A stretch of 64,000 nucleotides of DNA from Paenibacillus silviterrae. GTDB taxonomy: Bacteria; Bacillota; Bacilli; Paenibacillales; NBRC-103111. The DNA lies in the NCBI RefSeq assembly GCF_030167925.1, contig NZ_JASKUT010000002.1:2108001-2172000 (forward strand), written 5' to 3'. Shown piece after piece: positions 34,797-43,577 of the stretch. The first letter of the stretch is position 1. Each line of letters opens with the position of its first letter. Made by a program: the position numbers and the translations under genes. The notes below the pieces were generated by a model. It was not told where the DNA came from. It ran no database searches and saw nothing but the letters and a program-made list of their open reading frames with translations.

Positions 34797-35957
34797 ATGG
34801 ATAAAGAGGGAATGGCAGCAGCGATTGTAGGTCTTGGAACGGCGCTTCCGGAGTACAAAGTCGAGCAGGCCGGCGCAGCCTCACGGTTGGCGGAGGCGCT
34901 CGCAGACCGGCCGGATTCGGCCCGGTGGGCCCGACGTATCTTTAAGCAGTGCGGTGTGGAGACCCGGTATACCTGTGAGCCAAATTTACTTGATCCTCCA
35001 GGGACATGCCGTTATTTGGCAAATACGCCATATGAGCATATTCCAACTACGGAGGAACGGATGGAGCTGTACCGGCACGCCTCCGTTCCTCTGGCAATAA
35101 ACGCAGCGACAAAAGCATTGAAGGACGCCGGTTTGGATTCCGGCCAGATGACTCACCTGATTACCGTAAGCTGCACCGGGATGTTTCTGCCGGGATTGGA
35201 CGCGGTGGTGGCCTTCGAGCTGGGAATGTCTCACGAGGTTCGGCGGACGCCGCTGCAATTCCTTGGCTGTGCGGCAGGGCTCACCGCCCTTCGCACGGCA
35301 AGCTCGATCGTTCAGGCGGACCCCGAAGCTAAGGTGCTGATCATTAGTGTGGAGCTGTGTACCCTTCATATCCAGCCCTCCGACAAGAAGGAGGACCTGT
35401 TCGGTGCTGCCTTTTTCGGCGATGGAGCGGCTGCAAGTGTCGTCACTTCGGTGCCGAAGCAAGAGAAGAGCTGCTTTGTACTGGGGGATGCACTGACGAG
35501 CCTGTTTCCCGGTTCCGCGGAGGAAATGGTCTGGCGGCTTGGAAATCACGGTTTCTCGTTGTATCTGTCACCGCGAATTCCGCAGCTGATCGGTCAGTAT
35601 GTTCCCGAGGCTATTGACCGACTGTTGGCAGGGGCGGAGTACCCCGAGCTATGGGCGATTCATCCGGGGGGACGGGGAATTGTCGACACGCTTCAGGAGC
35701 TGTGCGGGTTAAGCGAGACCCAGACGATGGCCAGCAGGACGACCCTGCGTCATTACGGGAATCTATCGTCGGCGACGATCTTTTATGTGCTGCAGGAGAT
35801 GAGACGGGAGCTGGCCGAGCTGGATGCCGGCAGGCGCGAAGGGCTTGCGCTTGCTTTCGGGCCGGGGCTTCAAGCGGAGCTGATGCGGTTTGCCTATCGT
35901 CCCGCCGTTGGAGAGGAAGGGGCCATGGAGGAGGAAGCTGCATGCCGGGCCGGTTGA
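34797..35957 (+). CDS. type III polyketide synthase (chalcone/stilbene synthase family)
   Basis: A 386-residue ketosynthase-like enzyme with the full Cys-His-Asn triad: C158 in QFLGCAAG, H289 in IHPGGRGI and N322 in YGNLSSATIFY. Bacterial members extend acyl-CoA starters with malonyl-CoA and cyclise to alkylresorcinols, alkylpyrones or phloroglucinols; long acyl starters are usual in Bacillota (BpsA). Its last 16 bases overlap the next gene, a methyltransferase, which is followed without gap by an FAD enzyme and then an MMPL transporter. This order recalls srsABC of Streptomyces griseus, which makes methylated phenolic lipids and quinones. Product identity is inferred. The start is in a GGCGGGTGAAGCG context. 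Confidence 0.92.
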   Translation: MDKEGMAAAIVGLGTALPEYKVEQAGAASRLAEALADRPDSARWARRIFKQCGVETRYTCEPNLLDPPGTCRYLANTPYEHIPTTEERMELYRHASVPLAINAATKALKDAGLDSGQMTHLITVSCTGMFLPGLDAVVAFELGMSHEVRRTPLQFLGCAAGLTALRTASSIVQADPEAKVLIISVELCTLHIQPSDKKEDLFGAAFFGDGAAASVVTSVPKQEKSCFVLGDALTSLFPGSAEEMVWRLGNHGFSLYLSPRIPQLIGQYVPEAIDRLLAGAEYPELWAIHPGGRGIVDTLQELCGLSETQTMASRTTLRHYGNLSSATIFYVLQEMRRELAELDAGRREGLALAFGPGLQAELMRFAYRPAVGEEGAMEEEAACRAG

Positions 35958-36658
35958 AGAAGCGCTCACTCGTGCCGGAGTTCATGGATGATTTCAGCCA
36001 GGGCGGGGACTCGCTTCGGGAAGCGCTAAAGCATCTGCGGCGCCTGAACCGTCTGTTCGCAGCAGCGGGACCTACCCTCTACGGCGTGGAACGGCTCTGG
36101 AGGGAAGCGGGATGCCCCGCTGCTCTAAGCTTGCTCGACATAGGAGCGGGCTCCGGCGACATTAACCAACGGCTGCTGCGCTGGGCAGATAAGCATGGAA
36201 TACAGCTCCGGATCCTCTTAATGGATATCACGGAGGAGGCATGTACGGAGGCGAGGCTGCTCTACAAGGGAGAGCCAAGGGTTGAAGTCGTTCAGGGGGA
36301 TGTGTTTGCATTGAAAACAGCTTGTGCGGACGTGGTGACCGCAAGTCAATTCCTCCATCATTTTTCACCGGAAGAGGTTCCAGCGGTGGTAAGGCATCTG
36401 CTTGGGGCGGCTCGCTACGGAGTCGTCATCAATGACATTCATAGACATCCCGTAGCCTGGGGTGCGGTTTGGCTGGCGACCAGGCTGCTATCGCGTAACC
36501 GTTATATCCGGCATGACGGCCCCCTCTCAGTGGCCAAGGGGTTTCGCTCCGGAGATTGGAAGGAGCTTCAGGTGACATTGGGGTTTCATACGCAGCTTCA
36601 TTATACTTGGCGACCGTTGTTTCGCTATGCGGTGACCGCCAGAAGGGTGGAGCTATGA
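35942..36658 (+). CDS. SAM-dependent class I methyltransferase of the polyketide operon
   Basis: A 238-residue methyltransferase with the SAM-binding motif LLDIGAGSGD (64-73), the acidic motif II residue in LLMDITEEA, and GDVFALKTACADVVTASQFLHHFSPEEV as motif III. It should methylate the polyketide product (O- or C-methylation cannot be told). A frame is open about 290 bases upstream inside the polyketide synthase gene, but ATG at 35942 has a GGAGGAAGC site and gives a normal family length. Overlaps of 16 bases with the previous gene and 4 bases (ATGA) with the next show tight translational coupling. Confidence 0.88.
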   Translation: MPGRLKKRSLVPEFMDDFSQGGDSLREALKHLRRLNRLFAAAGPTLYGVERLWREAGCPAALSLLDIGAGSGDINQRLLRWADKHGIQLRILLMDITEEACTEARLLYKGEPRVEVVQGDVFALKTACADVVTASQFLHHFSPEEVPAVVRHLLGAARYGVVINDIHRHPVAWGAVWLATRLLSRNRYIRHDGPLSVAKGFRSGDWKELQVTLGFHTQLHYTWRPLFRYAVTARRVEL

Positions 36659-37791
36659 ACCGGCCGGAGACGGAAGACTGGGACGTCATTGTTGCAGGCG
36701 CGGGACTGGCGGGCACAAGCCTTGCGTATGCGTTGGCCGGGAGAGGCTGGAACGTGCTGCTCGTGGACCGGCATACCTTCCCGCGTCATAAGGTGTGCGG
36801 AGAATTCTTATCGCCGGAAGCGGGTCGGAGCCTGGCCGCGCTAGGTCTGGATTCGCTAGTCCGATCCTTGCGGCCGGCCCTCATTGATACCGTTCGGATC
36901 ACCTGCGATGCCGGACCGACACTGGAGGCGCCTCTGCCAGGGCAAGCATGGGGACTCAGCCGCCGTAAGCTGGATCTGGTTTTGCTCGAGGCAGGCGAAC
37001 GACAGGGAGTCACCGTATGGACAGGGGCAACGGTTACCGCCATTCATGAGCTTCTCCCGGAAGGCTATCAAGTGGAGCTGCGCTATGCAGGCGAGAAGCG
37101 GATCCTCAAGTCCCGCGTTGTGGCAGGGGCTTGGGGTCGCAGCAGGAATCAGAAGAAGTCCGTCCCTGCCTCCTCCTATATCGGGCTGACAACGCATCTG
37201 CGAAGCTCCAGCCCTAAGGCATCGGAGGTGGAGCTTTACTTTACCGAAGGAGGGTATCTCGGGATATCCCCTATCGAAGGCGGGAACTGGAACGCAGCGG
37301 CCCTCGTGCGCGCGGAGGCCTTCCGCGCATCCGGATCAACGATGCAGGGGATGTGGGATCGGATGGGGGCGGGGAATGCCGAGCTTCGAACGAAGCTTGC
37401 GCCCGAAGCCCATATTCCCGGGACGGCTGCGGCGGTAGCGCCTGTCATGCCGGGGCGCCGGATTTGTGCATGGGACAAGTCTCCCCATGTAGGGGATGCG
37501 GCCGCGGTCATTTCGCCGTTAAGCGGCGACGGGATGGCGCTGGCCCTTCGGTCGACCGAGCTAACCGCGGAGTATGCGGATCGGTATTTGCGCGGGAGCC
37601 TTACGCTCTCGGATTGGAGACGCCAGTACGAGGCGCAGCTGCGGACGGAATGGACCGGCCCCCTCCGCTGGTCCTCCCTGCTGCAGACGGCTCTGCAAAG
37701 TCGTTCGCTCGCTCCTTTGCTGCTGAGGCTCGGCTCTGCGGCGCCTTGGCTGACGTCCATGTGCATTCGCAGGACAAGACTCATCCGATAA
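36655..37791 (+). CDS. FAD-dependent monooxygenase / geranylgeranyl-reductase-like flavoprotein
   Basis: A 378-residue flavoprotein. The FAD motif VIVAGAGLAGTSLAYALAGR is at 12-31, followed by LLVDRHTFPRHKVCGE, a signature of the geranylgeranyl reductase/halogenase-like group. The second FAD motif VGDAAAVISPLSGDGMALAL lies near residue 290. In a type III polyketide operon it would hydroxylate or oxidise the aromatic ring, as SrsC does in Streptomyces (analogy), or reduce a double bond. ATGA overlap with the methyltransferase gene fixes the start; the frame is open further upstream but without a ribosome binding site. Confidence 0.88.
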   Translation: MNRPETEDWDVIVAGAGLAGTSLAYALAGRGWNVLLVDRHTFPRHKVCGEFLSPEAGRSLAALGLDSLVRSLRPALIDTVRITCDAGPTLEAPLPGQAWGLSRRKLDLVLLEAGERQGVTVWTGATVTAIHELLPEGYQVELRYAGEKRILKSRVVAGAWGRSRNQKKSVPASSYIGLTTHLRSSSPKASEVELYFTEGGYLGISPIEGGNWNAAALVRAEAFRASGSTMQGMWDRMGAGNAELRTKLAPEAHIPGTAAAVAPVMPGRRICAWDKSPHVGDAAAVISPLSGDGMALALRSTELTAEYADRYLRGSLTLSDWRRQYEAQLRTEWTGPLRWSSLLQTALQSRSLAPLLLRLGSAAPWLTSMCIRRTRLIR

Positions 37792-37812
37792 TCGGTTAGG
37801 GGGAGTCTCGAA

Positions 37813-39834
37813 ATGATAACCATGCTTGCGAAGTGGTCGGTGAAGTACGCCCGAAGGATCATTCTGTTCTGGGTGTTCTTCCTCTCGGCAGCCGTGCCCT
37901 CGGCACTCCAGCTGCCCCATGTGCTGAACGACCATGGACTGCGTATTGCGGGCTCCTACTCGGAGCTTGCGGAAAAGAGGTTAGCCTCTGAATTCCACCT
38001 GCCGCGTGAGCCGATCATACTGCTTTTCCGGAAGGAGGCTTCCATACCGGAGGAGCAGCTCCTTCGCGCGATCGAACGTGCGATACAATTCGTTCAACCG
38101 ATCCCTGGTGTCGGGGAGCTTGTGACGCCATGGGATCAAGAGGGAATGCAGGCAGAAAATGCGGCCTATGTTCTTGTCGGTTATCACCTGCAAGGGCAGC
38201 AGCTGGACCGGTTGATCAGGGAGCTCCGAAGCCGACTCGTGCAAGAGCAGGGGATCTCGGTGGCGCTAACAGGGAAGCCGGTTGTGCAAGCGGATGTGAA
38301 CGCGTCAAGCCGTCTTGACCTGAGCCGGGCGGAGCTGGTAGGCTTGCCCGTCGCCTTCCTCATTCTCTGGTGGGCGTTCCGTGGACTGAGAGCAGCGTTC
38401 ATTCCTATAGCAGCCGGTCTGGTGAGCGTAGCAGGAGCCATGGGGATCATGCACGCGATAGGAACGGAGCAGCCCTTATCCGTATTCGTGCTGAACGTCA
38501 TTCCCATGGTGGGCTTAGCTTTGAGCATCGATTTCGCCCTCATTCTTGTTAGCCGGTTTCGGGAGGAGCAGCGGCGGCAGCCTGCCTTACAAGCGCTCGC
38601 GGACACCTTGAGGACTTCCGGCAAAGCTATTGTATTCTCCGCCCTATGTGTGCTTCTAGGACTCGTTGGCGTTTGTTTCTTCCGTATGACCATATTCACC
38701 TCCGTCGCTTTTGGGGCCATGGTCGTCCTGGCTTTGTCCACTGTCGTTACCTTAACACTTGTTCCCGCTCTACTGGCGGTAATGGCCGATCGGTTGCAGA
38801 CAGGAGATTACGACCGGAAGCAGGACGGCTTCTGGCAGAAGCTCTCTTCTTATGTCATGCAGCGTCCGGTCCGCATCTGTATGCTGTGCATCGTACTGCT
38901 GCTGGTCTGCTTGGCCCCGGCTGCGGAGCTTAGGCTTGCCGTACCGGACGCAAAATCTCTGCCGCCGGACGCTGAGTCCAGACAAGCGGCTGAAGCATGG
39001 GAAAGGCTGTTTCAACCACCCGGCTCCACGTCTCTGTATTTTATTTCCAAAGCAAAGAGTCAGCCGCGGGAAGCTTCGATTCTCGTCCAAGAGCTGCTGC
39101 AGGACTCCATGGTAGTGCCGCACAGCGTTGTCTCTCATACGGCATCCTCCGGCACCAGCCTTATTCGGCTTTCCCTGTTAGGCAGCACGGATGCTCCGGC
39201 TGTGATGGCATGGCTTCGCAATGCGGAGCACAGCCGCACAAACTGGCTGATCGGAGGCGAAGCAAAGTATCGGCAGGAGGTGCTGGATCAGCTCATTTCT
39301 CACATGGATGAAGCCGCCCTGTTTATCCTTGTTAGTAATGTATGCATTCTGCTCATTGCCTTCCGGTCGGTCTTGCTTCCGCTTAAGATGATCCTGATGA
39401 ACATGCTTAGTCTTGGAGCGGCATTCGGCCTTTTGGCATGGCTTTTTCAAGAAGGTCGGTTAGGTCTTGAGGAAACGGATGTCGCAGTGATGATCCCTGT
39501 ATTTATCTTCGGCCTCACCTTTGGAATCAGTATGGATTACGGGGTGTTTCTCATATCGCGGATGGCGGAGGCTTACCGGAGAACGGGAAGCAATGCCAAG
39601 GCCGTACAGCAAGGTCTCGCTTTGACCGGCAGGCTGATTACTTCGGCAGCCGCTATTATGATTGCGGTGACGCTCCCCTTCGCCACAGCCGGCGTATCGG
39701 GCGTCAAGCAGCTCGGTATCGGAATCGCCTGTGCGGTACTGATCGACGCAACCCTCATCCGCATGCTGCTGGTTCCCGCCTTTATGAAGCTGATGGGCAG
39801 GTGGAATTGGTGGTTTCCCGGAACGAAGATCTAG
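37813..39834 (+). CDS. MMPL family transporter of the polyketide operon
   Basis: A 673-residue RND-superfamily membrane protein of the MMPL type. It has one N-terminal membrane helix and an outer loop of about 120 residues, then a helix bundle with the conserved LSIDFALILVSRFREE. A second outer loop and a second bundle with SMDYGVFLISRMAEAYR follow. The two D-F/Y motifs are the proton-relay positions of the family. MMPL proteins export lipids and lipid-like polyketides, so this one probably exports the phenolic product or places it in the membrane. It follows the FAD gene by 21 bases with a strong GGGGGAG site; a four-gene operon is evident. Confidence 0.9.
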   Translation: MITMLAKWSVKYARRIILFWVFFLSAAVPSALQLPHVLNDHGLRIAGSYSELAEKRLASEFHLPREPIILLFRKEASIPEEQLLRAIERAIQFVQPIPGVGELVTPWDQEGMQAENAAYVLVGYHLQGQQLDRLIRELRSRLVQEQGISVALTGKPVVQADVNASSRLDLSRAELVGLPVAFLILWWAFRGLRAAFIPIAAGLVSVAGAMGIMHAIGTEQPLSVFVLNVIPMVGLALSIDFALILVSRFREEQRRQPALQALADTLRTSGKAIVFSALCVLLGLVGVCFFRMTIFTSVAFGAMVVLALSTVVTLTLVPALLAVMADRLQTGDYDRKQDGFWQKLSSYVMQRPVRICMLCIVLLLVCLAPAAELRLAVPDAKSLPPDAESRQAAEAWERLFQPPGSTSLYFISKAKSQPREASILVQELLQDSMVVPHSVVSHTASSGTSLIRLSLLGSTDAPAVMAWLRNAEHSRTNWLIGGEAKYRQEVLDQLISHMDEAALFILVSNVCILLIAFRSVLLPLKMILMNMLSLGAAFGLLAWLFQEGRLGLEETDVAVMIPVFIFGLTFGISMDYGVFLISRMAEAYRRTGSNAKAVQQGLALTGRLITSAAAIMIAVTLPFATAGVSGVKQLGIGIACAVLIDATLIRMLLVPAFMKLMGRWNWWFPGTKI

Positions 39835-39926
39835 CTTCGATTGTAAAAAAGTCCAATTGCAGGAAAATAACTTCAGCCCTATACTACATCCAAAGGAATC
39901 ATGAGGAAGCAGGGGGGGAGTTTTGC

Positions 39927-40916
39927 ATGCATTGGAAAGCGAAGCTGTACAGTAATGCCAATCAAATAGCAGCCGGATTTATGAAGGATCCGCGAATTCT
40001 GGGTGTAGCACTTGGAGGCAGCCTGGGACGCGGGGTCGCCTGGAAGCATTCCGATCTGGAGCTGTGCATTCTGGTCGAGGAGCGGATCGAGGAATTTCAG
40101 CATTTTAACGTGATGGAAGGCATGGGGGTCGAAATTTTTCAGTTTACAAGACCGCGTATAGAACAGTTCCTGGTAGACTTCAAGGGGCCGGATGAGTCGG
40201 TACTGGAATTTCGAATTCAAATCTACGGCTGCAGAATCATTTACGATCCTACGGGACTTCTCAGCGAGTTTAAAGCTACGTTCGACCGTAGTTTATTTCA
40301 CGAGAAGGTGACCGGCTTGAAATCCCGTGAAGCACTCCGTCAAGCAGACACGCGGTTGGACAGGGCCAAGGAATTGTTAGGCGAGGGGCGGTTTCGTACA
40401 GCCGCAGCGCATTTGCGCATCGGACTCAATGACTTGATCTTGGCTGCCTATTGGCAGCACGGAATGCTCCCAAGGAGCCAAAACCGCACCGAGTATTTTT
40501 TGAAGAAAAATATTCGCGTTTTCGGGCATGACCAATTGTATAAAGCTTTCATCCGGGCCTTTTGTCTGGATCAACCGTTGGCGCAGATGAAGGAACGCCT
40601 CTTGCAGGCCAAAAGGGAAATTCATTCCTTGGCTGAGACGCTGTGGGGCAGCAATTCGCCTCAGTTTTTTCAGCAGGCGGTTGACGGGAACCTCGAATGG
40701 GGGTACGACAAAAGCATACTTTACGTCTACAAATACTGCGTGCATCGAATGCAGTGTTCGAGCCTGCAAGAGGCCGAGGTGTACGATCGGGAGTCGTATA
40801 ACGAACAGTACGGCCGGCTTTACCGGTTTCTCGATCTGGAGGAGCTGGGGCCCCGGGATGTAAAGGAGATGGTGAGGCTTTATGAAGCGGCTAGAGGTAA
40901 ATCTACGTGTTCATAG
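39927..40916 (+). CDS. nucleotidyltransferase-fold protein (Pol beta superfamily)
   Basis: A 329-residue protein with a minimal nucleotidyltransferase core near the N-terminus: GGSLGRGVAWKHSDLELCI, where the G-S is followed by D43 and E45 (D-x-E where most have D-x-D). A third acidic residue may lie in the VEIFQF strand. The helical C-terminal part (AAAHLRIGLNDLILAAYWQ) resembles the substrate-binding or HEPN-like domain of kanamycin/lincosamide nucleotidyltransferases. It may adenylylate a small molecule; the substrate is unknown. ATG at 39927 has an AGGGGGGGAG site; earlier in-frame starts lie inside the MMPL gene. Its last 14 bases overlap the convergent gene at 40903. Confidence 0.8.
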   Translation: MHWKAKLYSNANQIAAGFMKDPRILGVALGGSLGRGVAWKHSDLELCILVEERIEEFQHFNVMEGMGVEIFQFTRPRIEQFLVDFKGPDESVLEFRIQIYGCRIIYDPTGLLSEFKATFDRSLFHEKVTGLKSREALRQADTRLDRAKELLGEGRFRTAAAHLRIGLNDLILAAYWQHGMLPRSQNRTEYFLKKNIRVFGHDQLYKAFIRAFCLDQPLAQMKERLLQAKREIHSLAETLWGSNSPQFFQQAVDGNLEWGYDKSILYVYKYCVHRMQCSSLQEAEVYDRESYNEQYGRLYRFLDLEELGPRDVKEMVRLYEAARGKSTCS

Positions 40917-41430
40917 TAAGCTTGCCTTTCTTTTCTTGTCTTAGGGACTTATATTTCCTTTTAAGATACTCAAAGAAAACGATGGTCAAGGGCTGTACGA
41001 TCAAATAAGTGATATAGGAGTAAGCCAGGGTCCAATCTTTATAGTGAAACACCCGAAAATGGACGCAAATCCATTCAAACCATGTGGCTAACTGCGCGCA
41101 GATGATGAGATAAATCGCAGTATAAATACCGGTAATTCGCTGCCGGTGGAAAAAGTAAATAAACAAATAACCGGCCGCAGGATAAATGGCCCATGTCAGC
41201 AAATCAATGATATCAAAAATAGGTAATTCATTGGTGTCGTATAGATCAAGGGGCTTTACACCAAGTGTGTTATCCGCCCCTTTGGCAAGACTTAAACTAA
41301 AAAACATAACCAAGATGGATAGAGACCTTGGAAACAAGCTGGGCAGGCGATAAACTAACGTATAAGCTATACAAAGAGTGATGATAATGAACCAATCGTT
41401 CTCATTCATAGTCTGGGGCAGCATGTTCAA
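40903..41430 (-). CDS. CBO0543-family-like integral membrane protein
   Basis: A 175-residue membrane protein with four or five hydrophobic helices and no visible catalytic motif; it resembles the CBO0543 family found in Bacillota, whose role is unknown. The positively charged C-terminus (YLKRKYKSLRQEKKGK) should face the cytoplasm. The start is a TTG that overlaps the stop codon of the upstream gene (TTGA), with an AAGGAGG site at about 10 bases. It converges with, and overlaps by 14 bases, the nucleotidyltransferase-like gene. Confidence 0.75.
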   Translation of the reverse strand: MNMLPQTMNENDWFIIITLCIAYTLVYRLPSLFPRSLSILVMFFSLSLAKGADNTLGVKPLDLYDTNELPIFDIIDLLTWAIYPAAGYLFIYFFHRQRITGIYTAIYLIICAQLATWFEWICVHFRVFHYKDWTLAYSYITYLIVQPLTIVFFEYLKRKYKSLRQEKKGKLTMNT

Positions 41431-41867
41431 TTGGAAAACCCCTCCTTAATAAGCAATTGACGGAATGCCGAGATGGACAGGAAAACAAGGCTGATGAGCA
41501 AGACCGGTCTTAAGATCCAAATGACATAGGGCCATTGGGAGGGGAAAGACCATACTCCGATGAAAATAAGCGCAGCATCCTCTCCGAGGAGCAAGACGGT
41601 ACCTAGAATAAGGAGGAGTACTTTTCCCGACCATTTACGCAGCAAGCGCATGCCATCAATCGTCCAAATCACTACTATCGGCGACCATACATATAAAGAC
41701 AACACTCGAAGCAAAAGATGGTCAAGTCTGTTTGAAATGTCGATTAGCTTTAAATTTAAAGAGAATATCGTGAAATACGCGTCATCGAGAAAAACGATCA
41801 TCATCCAGGAGAAGATGATTTGAAATATGCTGAGATGTTTTGGAGCCGCCGAATAAAAAATAATCAA
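41427..41867 (-). CDS. CBO0543-family-like integral membrane protein, start uncertain
   Basis: A membrane protein with four hydrophobic helices, similar in plan to its neighbour at 40903-41430 and overlapping it by 4 bases, so the two form an operon. The given start (TTG at 41867) has no ribosome binding site and cuts the first helix. The frame stays open to 41957 and contains a strong AAAAGGAGGA (41922-41931), but the codon at the right distance (41912-41910) is ATC, not ATG, GTG or TTG. Either the gene uses a rare isoleucine start codon, adding 15 residues (IDTITGVGLLIATIT), or the start was damaged by mutation. Confidence 0.65.
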   Translation of the reverse strand: MIIFYSAAPKHLSIFQIIFSWMMIVFLDDAYFTIFSLNLKLIDISNRLDHLLLRVLSLYVWSPIVVIWTIDGMRLLRKWSGKVLLLILGTVLLLGEDAALIFIGVWSFPSQWPYVIWILRPVLLISLVFLSISAFRQLLIKEGFSN

Positions 41868-42111
41868 GGTAATAGTTGCTATTAGCAGCCCAACGCCGGT
41901 TATCGTGTCGATAGGAAATATTCCTCCTTTTGTTGGGATTTTTTGATAGCTTCCCCGCTAACCGGATAATTCATTCAAGGATGCAGCCCTCACTTTATTG
42001 ATTGCAGAGCATCGTCCTTATTAGGTGAAGCTTTACCTCAATTGTCATGAAAAAGGGAAACAAGGAATATTATGGGAAAGTTACTTATACCATGTTGTTG
42101 TGAGGTTAGCG

Positions 42112-43548
42112 ATGATTAACGTAACGGAATCCTATGTGGACAGCTTGGCTCAGAACAGCGGTGCGATTAAGAACGGTAAGGATTTGGTCAAAAAAAATAA
42201 GTTTCCTCTGCTGCAGCATTCGGAGGATGGAACGCTGCTATTCGGCGAATGTCAAGGGAGCGGAAAGGAGCCGTACCGATGCTCCGTCGATTTTGCAGCC
42301 CCCGGCCAGCCGGTGTTCCGCTGTTCTTGTCCAAGCCGGCAGTTCCCATGCAAGCATAATCTTGGCTTGATGTATGCCTACGCGGCAGGTCAACCGTTCG
42401 CGGCTGTCCCGATTCCGCCGGATATTTTGGAGAAGCGGGAGAAGGCGGAAAAGCGCGAGGAGAAGAAAAAAGAATCGGCCGATTCGGACGCCCCGCAGAC
42501 AAAACGCAAAACGAACAAGGCAGCGCTCGCCAAAAAAATCGCGTCCCAGCTTGAGGGGATCGTTATGGCGGAAAAGCTTATTGAGCAAATGGTGCAAACA
42601 GGCCTAGGAAGCGTAGATAAGAGCATGCTGCAAACGATGGAGGAGCAAACCAAGCAGCTCGGTAATTACTACATTCCTGGGATTCAAAAGGCGATCCGCG
42701 ACGTAATCCTGCCTTTTCGGATTCATACGGACCGGGAGCAAGCCTACTCCGAAGCGATTGACCGGCTGGCAGTTCTGCAATCACTGCTCAAGAGGAGTAA
42801 ACATTACCTGCAGGAAAGACTGGATACACCGGATTTGCCTGTCGATATGAACTCCTCTTTGGAAGAGTGGATCGGCCATGCATGGCAGATGGCGGAGCTG
42901 AGAGAGAACGGGCGCGTTCGTTCCGATGCTGAGCTGCTGCAGCTTGCCTTCCGTTCGTATTCGGATGACGCGAGGGGAGAATTCGTAGACGAAGGCTTCT
43001 GGGCCGATCTGCAGAGCGGGGACATTCGGCTGACCCGCACGTATCGTCCGTTCCGGGCGGCTAAATACATACGCGAGGAAGACTCGGTGTTTGACGTGGT
43101 TAAGGCAAAGGAGGTTGCACGATACCCAGGGGACGGCAATGCCAGAGTGCGCTGGGAGGAGGCGGTGCATCGTCAGGCGGCTTCGGAAGACTATAAGCGT
43201 GTGCAATCGTTTGCTAAGCCGTCTTACCCTGACGTAATCAAGGCGGTGAAAAATCAGATCAAGCATCCGTTGTCGGATAAGCATCCGGTCGTTCTTTTAC
43301 ATTATAAAGAGATTGTTCGGGCCGGCGAATCCTATGTTCTGCTGGACGAAGATAACCGGCAAATATCTATGGCGGATATCGCTTATTTGAACGAGCCTAC
43401 GACTCATTTGCTCCCGATGCTGAACGAAACGCTGCTGAAGAGGCAGGCGGTCCTTGTCATGTTCGAGCAGCGGATGCAGGAAGGACGCTTGACAGCGCAG
43501 CCGCTGAGCATCGTGACACCGGAGGCGGTCGTTCGCCTGCTCTACTGA
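42112..43548 (+). CDS. SWIM zinc finger protein, first gene of MoxR-VWA operon
   Basis: A 478-residue protein with a SWIM zinc finger near the N-terminus: C71-x-C73-x6-C80-x-H82 in RCSCPSRQFPCKH. A charged KREEKKK-rich linker follows (about 105-135), then a mainly helical region of about 340 residues without known domain. SWIM fingers bind DNA or protein. The gene is first in a five-gene operon with a HEAT-repeat protein, a MoxR-type AAA ATPase, a DUF5682 protein and a VWA protein. ATG at 42112 has GTGAGG at 7 bases; an upstream in-frame GTG at 42025 is less likely. It probably gives the system its target recognition (inference). Confidence 0.85.
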   Translation: MINVTESYVDSLAQNSGAIKNGKDLVKKNKFPLLQHSEDGTLLFGECQGSGKEPYRCSVDFAAPGQPVFRCSCPSRQFPCKHNLGLMYAYAAGQPFAAVPIPPDILEKREKAEKREEKKKESADSDAPQTKRKTNKAALAKKIASQLEGIVMAEKLIEQMVQTGLGSVDKSMLQTMEEQTKQLGNYYIPGIQKAIRDVILPFRIHTDREQAYSEAIDRLAVLQSLLKRSKHYLQERLDTPDLPVDMNSSLEEWIGHAWQMAELRENGRVRSDAELLQLAFRSYSDDARGEFVDEGFWADLQSGDIRLTRTYRPFRAAKYIREEDSVFDVVKAKEVARYPGDGNARVRWEEAVHRQAASEDYKRVQSFAKPSYPDVIKAVKNQIKHPLSDKHPVVLLHYKEIVRAGESYVLLDEDNRQISMADIAYLNEPTTHLLPMLNETLLKRQAVLVMFEQRMQEGRLTAQPLSIVTPEAVVRLLY

Positions 43549-43577
43549 CGCTACCAAAGCTTAGGAGACGAAATTAG

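Noticed and set aside
35651..35941. N-terminal extension of the methyltransferase frame
   Set aside because: Lies wholly within the polyketide synthase gene, cysteine- and arginine-rich without domain; the GGAGGAAGC site marks the ATG at 35942.
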